64,000 nt of DNA, from NCBI RefSeq assembly GCF_028736215.1, contig NZ_CP117883.1:2418001-2482000 (forward strand). Direction: 5' to 3'. Numbering within the stretch: position 1 is the first letter of the stretch; every line of letters starts with the position of its first letter. Positions 54,946 to 63,254 of the stretch are shown piece by piece. The notes under the pieces were generated by a model that made no database searches, was not told the origin of the DNA, and worked only from the letters and a program-made list of their open reading frames with translations. Source of the DNA: Mucilaginibacter sp. KACC 22773. GTDB lineage: Bacteria > Bacteroidota > Bacteroidia > Sphingobacteriales > Sphingobacteriaceae. The position numbers and the translations under genes are program-made.

Positions 54946-56181
54946 ATGGACGATACCGGTATCATCAAGATCCTGTTGGTAGATGACAATGAAAATAATT
55001 TGCTATCGATGAGGGTAGTGCTGGAAAAAGATCAGTATGCTTTTTCCACCGCTACCTCAGGGCGCGAAGCGCTCCGTATCCTGCTGAAGGAGGATGACTT
55101 TTCACTTATCCTGCTGGATGTAAAGATGCCCATGATGGATGGATATGAAACTGCCGAGCTTATTTATCAGCGGGATAAGCTACGGCGCATTCCTATTATT
55201 TTTATAACGGCGCATGATTACGAAGAGGCTGCCGTGTTTAAGGGTTACAAAGCCGGCGCGGTGGATTTTGTAAGGAAGCCGTTCAACCCGGATATCCTGC
55301 GGTCAAAAGTGGCTGTTTTCACCGAGTTATACCAGAAGAACCATTTACTGAAACAGCAGGAAGAAAAATTGCAGCTGATTAATAACGACCTCATCCAGCT
55401 TAACCAGGAACTGGAACAGCGCGTACATGAACGTACCATTGCGCTGGAAAACCTGAACCATGAGTTGAAAGCGCTTAACCTGTCAAAAGATAAGTTCCTG
55501 TCGGTTATCTCGCATGATTTGCGCAACCCTTTAACATCATTGCTGGCTTCATCAGAAAACTTAAAAAGAGATGCCGATAAGCTAAAACCCGAACAAATCA
55601 AATTGTTATCGGGTATCATCAACCGGACGTCGAACAAAATTCTCAGTCAGTTGAATGAGTTGGTTGAATGGGCCAAAAATCAACGCGAGAAAACAAGTTT
55701 CCAACCCGTAAAGCTGCACCTGGCCCATGGAATTAATGAATCGCTTGACCTGTTGCGCGAAACGTCCAGTCAGAAAGAAATTAGTCTTGAAAACGGGGTT
55801 GACGATGATATTTATATCATGGCCGATACTTTGATGTTTCGTTCTGTTTTGCAAAACCTGGTAACCAATGCTATTAAATTCACGCCGCATGGCGGCGGTG
55901 CCGTAAAAGTTTCCGCCTGTGTTGAGGCAGGCATGGTAGAGATTTGCATTCGTGATAACGGCATAGGAATGTCTGAAGACACCAAAGCGATGCTTTTTGG
56001 CAATGGCGGCCGGACATCCATTTTAGGCACCAATATGGAAAAAGGCAGCGGACTGGGTCTGTTACTGGTAAAGGATTTTATAGCAGCCCATGGCGGCACC
56101 ATCAGCGTGGATACCGAAGTTGACAAAGGCACCTGTTTCCGGTTTACTTTACCACATTTTACAGAACAGCCGGAGTTGTAA
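54946..56181 (+). CDS. Receiver-histidine kinase protein (REC-HisKA-HATPase)
   Basis: A 411-residue cytosolic protein. The receiver domain (about 8-125) has acceptor D58 in LLDVKMPMMDGYE. A coiled coil (about 130-180, LKQQEEKLQLINNDLIQLNQELEQRVHERT) leads to HisKA with H190 in VISHDLRNP and a HATPase domain (LQNLVTNAIKFTPHG, DNGIGMSED, KGSGLGLLLVKDF). With no sensor and no membrane segment, its kinase activity is probably set by phosphorylation of its own receiver, most simply by the upstream poly-HAMP kinase. No DNA-binding output is encoded in either gene. Confidence 0.92.
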   Translation: MDDTGIIKILLVDDNENNLLSMRVVLEKDQYAFSTATSGREALRILLKEDDFSLILLDVKMPMMDGYETAELIYQRDKLRRIPIIFITAHDYEEAAVFKGYKAGAVDFVRKPFNPDILRSKVAVFTELYQKNHLLKQQEEKLQLINNDLIQLNQELEQRVHERTIALENLNHELKALNLSKDKFLSVISHDLRNPLTSLLASSENLKRDADKLKPEQIKLLSGIINRTSNKILSQLNELVEWAKNQREKTSFQPVKLHLAHGINESLDLLRETSSQKEISLENGVDDDIYIMADTLMFRSVLQNLVTNAIKFTPHGGGAVKVSACVEAGMVEICIRDNGIGMSEDTKAMLFGNGGRTSILGTNMEKGSGLGLLLVKDFIAAHGGTISVDTEVDKGTCFRFTLPHFTEQPEL

Positions 56182-56224
56182 AGTGGGGGATAATTAGTTA
56201 CGCTCCGCCGGAAAAGACCAATGA

Positions 56225-56252
56225 ACTAATGAACCAGTAAACTAATGAACCA
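56225..56252 (+). repeat. Direct repeat ACTAATGAACCA upstream of the GH35 gene
   Basis: Two exact 12-base copies at 56225-56236 and 56241-56252, 16 bases apart, immediately before the palindrome at 56255. Confidence 0.5.
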
Positions 56253-56254
56253 AC

Positions 56255-56270
56255 ACACAAACGTTTGTGT
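56255..56270. promoter_or_regulatory. Perfect 16-bp palindrome ACACAAACGTTTGTGT
   Basis: A gapless palindrome centred 83 bases before the GH35 start and about 30 bases upstream of a TAAATTTG element. The form and position fit an operator for a LacI-type or other dimeric regulator. Confidence 0.6.
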
Positions 56271-56298
56271 AAGGCAGATCAAAAATCATTTGTTATTT

Positions 56299-56306
56299 TA
56301 AATTTG
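56299..56306 (+). promoter_or_regulatory. Candidate Bacteroidota -7 element TAAATTTG
   Basis: Exact match to the TAnnTTTG consensus of Bacteroidota housekeeping promoters, 40 bases before the GH35 ATG. A matching -33 TTTG is not at ideal spacing (the nearest upstream TTTG, at 56264-56267, is about ten bases too far), so the call is tentative. Confidence 0.45.
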
Positions 56307-56345
56307 TGGCACAGCGGGCTTGCTTTAAATTTATTTACATCACAC

Positions 56346-58148
56346 ATGAAAAAAACTCTCCTTGTATTTCTTTTTATCATATCTGCAGGTATTGCCGGCG
56401 CGCAGCAAAGGCATGTTTTCTCGTTAAGCAAAACCGATTTTTTGCTTGATGGTAAGCCATTCCAGATCATCAGTGGCGAAATGCACCCGGCACGGATTCC
56501 TAAAATGTACTGGCGCCAGCGCATCCAAATGGCAAAGGCCATGGGCTGTAATACCATAGCCGCCTACGTTTTCTGGAACTACCTGGAACATCAGCCCGGG
56601 GTATTCGATTTTACAACCGAAAACAGGAATATTGCCGAATTTATCAGCATATGTAAACAGGAGGGTATGTGGGTATTATTGCGCCCCGGTCCGTACGTTT
56701 GCGCTGAGTGGGATTTTGGCGGCCTGCCACCATACCTTTTAAAAATTCCAGATATTAAAATTCGGTGCATGGATTCGCGCTATATGGCGGCAGTAACAAA
56801 ATATGTGACCGCGCTTTCGCAACAGGTAAAGGGCCTGCAATGTACAAGCGGCGGCCCAATACTGATGGTACAGGTCGAAAACGAATACGGCAGCTATGCC
56901 AATGACCGCGATTATATTAAAGCGCTTAAAAAGCTTTGGGTTACCAATGGCATCAACGTGCCATTTTATACCGCCGATGGCCCAACCGCCTTTATGCTGG
57001 AGGCTGGCGGTGTTGACGGCGCAGCTATTGGATTGGATAGCGGCAGCAGCGATGCCGATTTTGACCAGGCGGCCAAACAAAACCCCAATGTTCCGGCCTT
57101 TAGCAGCGAGTCGTATCCAGGCTGGTTAACGCACTGGACAGAAAAATGGCAAAAGCCAGGTACCGATGGTATTGTGAAAGAGGTAACTTATCTGCTTGAA
57201 CATAAACGTTCTTTCAACTTATATGTAGTACATGGCGGCACCAACTTTGGGTATAATGCGGGCGCAAACGCGTTTAGCCCCACCCAGTTTCAGCCCGATG
57301 TCACCAGCTACGATTATGATGCGCCCATCAACGAGCAGGGAGCACCAACGCCAAAATACTTTGCGCTGCGCAATTTGATTTCAAAATATGTGAAGTACAA
57401 AATACCGGAAGTTCCAAAATCGATACCGACTGTCGAGATACCGGCTTTTGATATGGCACCTTTTACTACCGTTTGGAAAGAATTGCCGGTGGCTGTTAAA
57501 TCGCCGCAACCGCTACCCATGGAAGCCCTTGGCCAGTATAGCGGCTTTATATTGTACCGTACAAAACTTGTTGGCCATAAAAGCGGTAGCCTTACCATTA
57601 CCGAGCCCCATGATTACGCACTTGTTTTATTAAATGGCAAACTGGTTGATACCGTTTATCGCGATGGCGGCAAGTGGACAATCAAGCTGCCAAAAACGGA
57701 TGTAAAGGACCCTGAGCTGGAAATCCTTGTAGAAAATATGGGTCATATAAACTTTGCCCAATACATGATTGACCGCAAAGGTATTACCGACCGCGTTACC
57801 CTGAATGGGATGACCCTCACCAACTGGCAGATCTTTAAGTTGCCGATGGACGAAAAATTCGTCACCTCGTTAAAAAATAAATATCCCGAAGGATTTCACG
57901 ACGGGGTATTTTTCAAAGGCAGTTTTGAATTAAGTAAGGTAGCCGATACCTACCTTGATCTCAGTAACTTTAAAAAGGGAGTTATCTGGGTAAACGGCCA
58001 CAACCTGGGCCGCTACTGGAATGTTGGGCCCCAGTTTCATTTATATTGCCCGGCAAACTGGTTGCTTAAAGGCAAAAACAGTGTAACGGTATTTGATATG
58101 CACCAGGAAACCAAAACCACCATTAAAGGGGTAAACACATTGGAGTAA
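56346..58148 (+). CDS. Beta-galactosidase (GH35)
   Basis: A 600-residue secreted retaining glycosidase that removes terminal beta-linked galactose. The frame extends to 56265, but the ATG at 56346 starts a signal peptide (MKKTLLVFLFIISAGIAGA). The TIM barrel carries the acid/base E180 in QVENEYGSY and the nucleophile E255 in SSESYPGW; EMHPARIPKMYWRQR and RPGPYVCAEWDFGGLPPYL are classic family blocks. C-terminal beta-sandwiches end with GVIWVNGHNLGRYWNVGPQ. It stands alone between the kinase pair and the peptidase cassette; galactan or arabinogalactan side chains of RG-I would be a fitting substrate. Confidence 0.94.
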   Translation: MKKTLLVFLFIISAGIAGAQQRHVFSLSKTDFLLDGKPFQIISGEMHPARIPKMYWRQRIQMAKAMGCNTIAAYVFWNYLEHQPGVFDFTTENRNIAEFISICKQEGMWVLLRPGPYVCAEWDFGGLPPYLLKIPDIKIRCMDSRYMAAVTKYVTALSQQVKGLQCTSGGPILMVQVENEYGSYANDRDYIKALKKLWVTNGINVPFYTADGPTAFMLEAGGVDGAAIGLDSGSSDADFDQAAKQNPNVPAFSSESYPGWLTHWTEKWQKPGTDGIVKEVTYLLEHKRSFNLYVVHGGTNFGYNAGANAFSPTQFQPDVTSYDYDAPINEQGAPTPKYFALRNLISKYVKYKIPEVPKSIPTVEIPAFDMAPFTTVWKELPVAVKSPQPLPMEALGQYSGFILYRTKLVGHKSGSLTITEPHDYALVLLNGKLVDTVYRDGGKWTIKLPKTDVKDPELEILVENMGHINFAQYMIDRKGITDRVTLNGMTLTNWQIFKLPMDEKFVTSLKNKYPEGFHDGVFFKGSFELSKVADTYLDLSNFKKGVIWVNGHNLGRYWNVGPQFHLYCPANWLLKGKNSVTVFDMHQETKTTIKGVNTLE

Positions 58149-58174
58149 CAGTAACCTCATATTGGTATTTTGTG

Positions 58175-58217
58175 CAGCCTGCCCGCTAAGTTTTAATAGG
58201 GGCAGGCTGTTTTGTTT
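58175..58217 (+). terminator. Intrinsic terminator after the GH35 gene
   Basis: CAGCCTGCCC at 58175-58184 pairs with 58200-58209 (10 bp, GC-rich), followed by TTTTGTTT. It lies 27 bases after the stop codon. Confidence 0.85.
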
Positions 58218-58392
58218 ATGGGATAGCCTTATACAAATGAAGATTTATTGGGCGCATTTGAATGTCACCACAGGAGGGGTGCGGTGCGGAAAATATTTGT
58301 AAAATACCGTAAAAATACCTGTTGTATATATTAATCATTATCAGAACTTTACTATGGCAAACGATAGTTCCTAAACACTAAACATAAGCAAT

Positions 58393-60390
58393 ATGGCGGT
58401 CAAATTGGTTTACCGGTACTTAAGGGGATACACCCTTGATCCGGGCTTTTCAACTCAGCTGGATACCATGAAATTTAACCAGACGACCTACCGGGTACTA
58501 TGGGAAAATTTGGATAAGCCCGAAAATGCAGGGCCAACCGGCGAATACTTTGAAGTGATAGATATCGATCCGCCAAGCAATTGTTATTATGAGCCGGTAA
58601 ATCTGGATTCGGTAGAGGTTTTATCGCAAAACGGCTTAACCCCAAGCGAAGGCAACCCGCAGTTTCATCAGCAGTTTGTTTACACAATTTCCATGAAAAC
58701 TTTGGAGTATTTTGAACAATCATTAGGCCGAAAATTAATCTGGAATTCTCGCATTGTTAAAGATGCCCAGGGCAACCCGGTAAAAGGTAAAAACGGCCGG
58801 CCTATCGAAAGTTATGTTCAGCGCATACGGTTGTACCCACACGCGTTCAGGGCTGCCAATGCCTATTATACCACTGATAAAAAAGCCATCCTGTTTGGCT
58901 ATTTTAAAGCAGCGCAGCAAATACAGGGCGCCAATTTTCCAAATGGGGCAGTATTTGCATGCCTCTCGCCCGATATTGTATCGCATGAGGTTACCCACGC
59001 GCTTTTAGATAGTATCCACCCCCGGTTTATCGAAAACACAAATCCCGATGTGCCGGCTTTTCATGAGGCCTTTGCCGATATTATTGCGTTATTACAGCGA
59101 TTTACCATTAATGAACTGGTAATTAACCAGTTTTCAAAATCTGATGGCAGTTTAGATAAGTTTACTTACCTGGGCGAACTGGCCACACAATTTGGCAACG
59201 CCATGGCGCATGGCAGGGGGGCTTTACGGAGTGCCATAGGCGGTAATGATAAAGATGGTAACTGGAAGCGCAGCAAACCAGATCCTACCCTTTACCAAAC
59301 CCGCACCGAGGCACATGAATTAGGATCGGTTTTGGTATCTACCTTTTTTGATGCCCTCATCAAGATTTATAATTTTAAAACCCAGGATTTAATCAGGATA
59401 GCCACAAATGGTTCTGGCGTATTGCCTCAGGGCGTACTACAGCTTGATTTGGCTACCAGGCTTGCGCAGGAAGTATGTGAAATAGCCCAGCATTTAATGA
59501 AGGTAGCAATCCGCGCACTGGATTACTGCCCGCCGGTTGACATTACATTTGGCGAATATTTACGCGCCCTGGTTACTGCCGATATTGATTTTGCACCTGG
59601 CGATGACAATAATTACCGCATAGCGCTTATAGATGCTTTCAGGAGCTGGGGCATATTTCCCGATCATGTAAATACTTTTTCGGAAGAGAGCCTGAGATGG
59701 TGTACGCCAGATAATTTTGGGCCATTGGATCGGAATAGCCTCGGGAAAATGGCCTCCTTTTTAAGGGATAAGGTACGCACGTTAGCCAACCTGGCCGATC
59801 GTAAAGAAATTTATACGCAATCAAAAGTTATACAGGCCGCTTTCCACGATTTTTTGGTTGGTAAGCCTCAAAAAAATCAGAGCAACATGCCCTCGGCTAT
59901 CTTATCCGGCCCCGAATTGGAAAGCCTGTTGCCTAAGCTGGGCTTAAGCACCACTGTAATTGGATATAAAGAACTGGATGGCATTAAACTAAAACAGGAG
60001 CGGGAAAGCGGCATGCTACCTATTGAAATCCATAAAATAAGGCCGGCTTACCGTTTAGGCCGCGACGGAATGATATTGGAGCAAGTAATAGTAACCATAA
60101 CCCAATCAACAACTATATTAATTGAAACAGGCAAGGTAGATTTAAAAACAGGCACCCCTCTTGTTGACAAAATGAAATTCAGGGGCGGTTGTACTATTGT
60201 TTTTAATATGGCCGAAGATTTTAAGGTTAATTACCTGGTTACAAAAAATATAGCCAGCCAGGACAGGTTTACCAAGCAGCTGGCTTATCAGCAAGGTAAA
60301 GACGATGCAGCCCTTTCGTTTTCCGATTCGATGTACGATGACGATAACGGGTTTAGTACTATAAATTTTGCCAATTTACATTTTCATTAA
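58393..60390 (+). CDS. Cytosolic HExxH metallopeptidase (gluzincin, M4-like), unknown role
   Basis: A 665-residue protein without signal peptide or membrane helix. The zinc motif is H198-E-V-T-H202, followed by HEAFAD (residues 224-229), where E225 is the likely third ligand, as in the NEAxSD motif of thermolysin-type M4 enzymes; a later TEAHELGSVLVSTFFDAL resembles the M4 C-terminal active-site helix. Thermolysins are secreted, so the cytosolic location is unusual. The N-terminal 180 residues and a C-terminal 170-residue tail (after about 490) are unrecognised. The next gene starts nine bases downstream, so the two form a unit. Confidence 0.72.
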   Translation: MAVKLVYRYLRGYTLDPGFSTQLDTMKFNQTTYRVLWENLDKPENAGPTGEYFEVIDIDPPSNCYYEPVNLDSVEVLSQNGLTPSEGNPQFHQQFVYTISMKTLEYFEQSLGRKLIWNSRIVKDAQGNPVKGKNGRPIESYVQRIRLYPHAFRAANAYYTTDKKAILFGYFKAAQQIQGANFPNGAVFACLSPDIVSHEVTHALLDSIHPRFIENTNPDVPAFHEAFADIIALLQRFTINELVINQFSKSDGSLDKFTYLGELATQFGNAMAHGRGALRSAIGGNDKDGNWKRSKPDPTLYQTRTEAHELGSVLVSTFFDALIKIYNFKTQDLIRIATNGSGVLPQGVLQLDLATRLAQEVCEIAQHLMKVAIRALDYCPPVDITFGEYLRALVTADIDFAPGDDNNYRIALIDAFRSWGIFPDHVNTFSEESLRWCTPDNFGPLDRNSLGKMASFLRDKVRTLANLADRKEIYTQSKVIQAAFHDFLVGKPQKNQSNMPSAILSGPELESLLPKLGLSTTVIGYKELDGIKLKQERESGMLPIEIHKIRPAYRLGRDGMILEQVIVTITQSTTILIETGKVDLKTGTPLVDKMKFRGGCTIVFNMAEDFKVNYLVTKNIASQDRFTKQLAYQQGKDDAALSFSDSMYDDDNGFSTINFANLHFH

Positions 60391-60399
60391 AACCTTATC

Positions 60400-61845
60400 A
60401 TGAGTAACCTTAGCGTAAATATAAAAATGTTCCAGGTTGGCGAACTTGGAGATTGCTTTCTGTTAAAATTTAAAAAAGACGGGAGCGAAAGTTCGGTATT
60501 AATTGATTGCGGTTCGTTTCGCAATTCAGATAAATCTGAGCAAAGGCTTCAAACTATAGCCGGGTTTATTCAGGATGATTTGGAGGGCATGCCCCTTGAT
60601 GTTGTTGTAGGTACACATCAGCATAATGATCACCTGTCGGGATTTGTACATGCTTTCGGGGTTTTCCAGCAAACTGGTATCAATAATGTATGGCTATCAT
60701 GGCTTGATGACCCAAAAGACGAACAAGCCGGTAAAATTGCTGCGGGGCAGCGTAAAGTGACCGACAACCTTCAAAAAATTGTGGACGGACTTGCAAAAAA
60801 TAATAACGAAAGCCACTCACTTGCTTCCAGCCGCATCAGTGATGTTTTGGGATTTTATCTGGCAGCCGATGATGCTGAAGTACCAAAAGCTGAAAAGAAA
60901 GTAAAACGCCCGCCGGTAGTGCCGCAAATGGGTATTGATAATTTGCGCAAACTTGGTAAAACCATCTCATACCTGTCGCCGGGATCTGTATTGGATTTGC
61001 CCGCCCTGCCCCAAAACTCGGTTAAGGTTTATGTGCTTGGGCCGCCAAGAAACAGCAATTTGCTGTTTGATATTAATCCTAATAAGGATGAAACTTATGA
61101 TACCAAGCTTGCAGCAATAAGTAATCTTGCCGAAGGCTATCTATCGGCAATGAAAAACTTTACAGGCGAGCCTGTAGATTCAGATGAGGGGAATTTTCCA
61201 TTCGACAAAAAGCACGATAGAAAACTAACATCAAAATTGTTTTCGAAAGAATACCAGATGAAAAAAAATGCCTGGCGTACCATAGACGATGAATGGCTTG
61301 ACCAGGCCGAGCGCTTATCCCTTTACCTGGATACCTACACCAACAACAGCAGCCTTGTATTGGCCTTTGAGCTGGTTGAATGTAGTAAGGTATTGTTATT
61401 TGTTGGCGATGCCCAAACCGGAAACTGGCTTTCATGGGAAGATATTAAATGGGATAAGGACAAAGTAAAAGCAGGTTTCTCTTTAGATTATCTGCTGAAC
61501 AATACGGTGTTGTATAAAGTGGGCCACCACTGTAGCCACAACGCTACATTAAAAGAATACCTTGATGATAAAATCATCCATAAGGACCTTGTAGCCATGA
61601 TTCCCGTTGATCGTACCGATCCAAATATCACCAAGAATAATGGCTGGAAAATGCCGGCGGTAAACCTTTATAAAAAACTAAAAGAAAACACGCAAAACCG
61701 CGTGCTGGTAATGGATGTTGGCTACGACGCTGATTGCGACCCGGACGGGCAGGCCAAAGAAGCATGGGCCAAAGTGCCTTTTAAGCCGGTGTACAACCAA
61801 CAAAAGTTTTACATTGAATATGAGGTTCACAGTGATTCAAATTAA
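60400..61845 (+). CDS. ComEC/Rec2-like metallo-beta-lactamase-fold protein
   Basis: A 481-residue soluble protein. The metal motif is H73-Q-H75-N-D77-H78 in GTHQHNDHLSG, with later ligands in LLFVGDAQTG and VGHHCSHNATLKEYL; the last matches the HHGS-type motif of ComEC-like nucleases and hydrolases. It has no membrane segments, unlike ComEC itself. A charged insert (about 160-320) between the motifs is unrecognised. It could be a nuclease, phosphodiesterase or other hydrolase. It is paired with the metallopeptidase gene, nine bases upstream; the pairing suggests a dedicated system of two hydrolases, possibly in conflict or stress response (inference). Confidence 0.75.
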   Translation: MSNLSVNIKMFQVGELGDCFLLKFKKDGSESSVLIDCGSFRNSDKSEQRLQTIAGFIQDDLEGMPLDVVVGTHQHNDHLSGFVHAFGVFQQTGINNVWLSWLDDPKDEQAGKIAAGQRKVTDNLQKIVDGLAKNNNESHSLASSRISDVLGFYLAADDAEVPKAEKKVKRPPVVPQMGIDNLRKLGKTISYLSPGSVLDLPALPQNSVKVYVLGPPRNSNLLFDINPNKDETYDTKLAAISNLAEGYLSAMKNFTGEPVDSDEGNFPFDKKHDRKLTSKLFSKEYQMKKNAWRTIDDEWLDQAERLSLYLDTYTNNSSLVLAFELVECSKVLLFVGDAQTGNWLSWEDIKWDKDKVKAGFSLDYLLNNTVLYKVGHHCSHNATLKEYLDDKIIHKDLVAMIPVDRTDPNITKNNGWKMPAVNLYKKLKENTQNRVLVMDVGYDADCDPDGQAKEAWAKVPFKPVYNQQKFYIEYEVHSDSN

Positions 61846-62013
61846 TTATAGATAAGTTGTATTAGACGTTAAAAAACGATTTGTAATTATCTAATCAAAC
61901 AATCTTTCAGTCCTACTGTAACAATATAGCCCTCTTAGGCATCTATATTGAAACTATATCCGAATTTAGCGGCTGCTTTGCCGTGCGCGGTAGTGTTGAT
62001 GATTTAATTTATA

Positions 62014-63213
62014 ATGATGTTTTTTATCCTGTCTTCCAAAAAAATCCAAACAAAACGTTTTTTTAATGCCCTGTATTTATTGCCGGCCATTGTTTTAGTA
62101 ACTGCATCTTGTGGTAATAAAAATACACAGGCCGCCAGCCAGGGACAGCAGGTATTGGATTACAAAGTAGTTCAGGTACAACCACGCCAGGCCACGTTAA
62201 ATGTTGATTATCCCGCAAGTATACAGGGGCAGCAAAATATAGAGATAAGGCCGAAGGTGGATGGTTATGTTGAAAAAATTTATGTTGATGAAGGCTCCAT
62301 TGTAACCAAAGGGCAATTGCTGTTTAAGATAAACGCCCCGCAATATGAGCAGGAGGTGCGTACTGCCGAGGCAGGTATTAAAACCGCCGAAGCTGATCTG
62401 GCACTGGCTAAAATGCAATTGAACAAGGTAAAACCACTGGTGGAGAAAGATATTATCAGCCATTATGAACTGGAATCGGCCGAGTATACACAGCAATCAA
62501 AAGCGGCGGCGCTTGCCCAGGCCAAAGCCGCGTTGGTAAATGCCAAAGTGAATTTAGGGTACACCACCATCACCAGCCCCGTGAATGGCGTTATAGGCGC
62601 GTTGCCGTACAAATTGGGCAGCCTGGTAACCAGCAGCACAACAGACCCGCTCACCACGGTTTACAATACCTCAAATGTTTACGTATACTTTGCCCTGAAC
62701 GAGAAGCAACTGCTTGGTTTTAGTCGCGACAGTACAGCTAAAACATCTTTTAAAACCAAATTGAACCAGTTGCCCCCGGTTTCGCTCATATTGCCCGATG
62801 GCAGTACTTATGAGCATGCCGGTAAAGTTGAAACCGTGAATGGTTTAATTAACACCGCAACCGGCGCAGCCAATGTACGTGCCGATTTTGCAAACCCGCG
62901 CGGCCTTATCCGCAGTGGCAGCAGTGCGGTAGTACGCATCCCTAATGTTGTAAAATCGGCTTTACTGGTGCCCGAAAGCGCTACTTATGAATTACAGGAC
63001 AAACGCTTTGTTTACGTAGTTGATGATCAGCATAAAATAAAAAATGTAGCCATTAAAGTGATGGATAATACGGCCGGCCAGTTTTATGTAGTTACCGATG
63101 GCTTAAAGGCCGGCGATAAAATTGTGCTGGAAAGTTCGGGTAACCTGCAGGATGGTACCGAAATTAAGCCAAATGAAGTTAGCGCCGGGTCGGTTTACGG
63201 CGGCGTTAAATAA
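62014..63213 (+). CDS. RND efflux periplasmic adaptor lipoprotein
   Basis: A 399-residue membrane-fusion protein. The signal ends in a lipobox VTASC with the lipidated Cys near residue 33. The barrel-sandwich (lipoyl-like) halves are IEIRPKVDGYVEKIYVDEGSIVTKGQLLFKI and TTITSPVNGVIGALPYKLGSLV, flanking an alpha-helical hairpin (EQEVRTAEAGIKTAEADLALAKMQLNKV). It joins the RND pump in the inner membrane to a TolC-like channel. The pump gene follows after 41 bases. Confidence 0.93.
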   Translation: MMFFILSSKKIQTKRFFNALYLLPAIVLVTASCGNKNTQAASQGQQVLDYKVVQVQPRQATLNVDYPASIQGQQNIEIRPKVDGYVEKIYVDEGSIVTKGQLLFKINAPQYEQEVRTAEAGIKTAEADLALAKMQLNKVKPLVEKDIISHYELESAEYTQQSKAAALAQAKAALVNAKVNLGYTTITSPVNGVIGALPYKLGSLVTSSTTDPLTTVYNTSNVYVYFALNEKQLLGFSRDSTAKTSFKTKLNQLPPVSLILPDGSTYEHAGKVETVNGLINTATGAANVRADFANPRGLIRSGSSAVVRIPNVVKSALLVPESATYELQDKRFVYVVDDQHKIKNVAIKVMDNTAGQFYVVTDGLKAGDKIVLESSGNLQDGTEIKPNEVSAGSVYGGVK

Positions 63214-63254
63214 TAGCGTTTCTTATCCCTCAATTCATTTACAACAGCTATACT

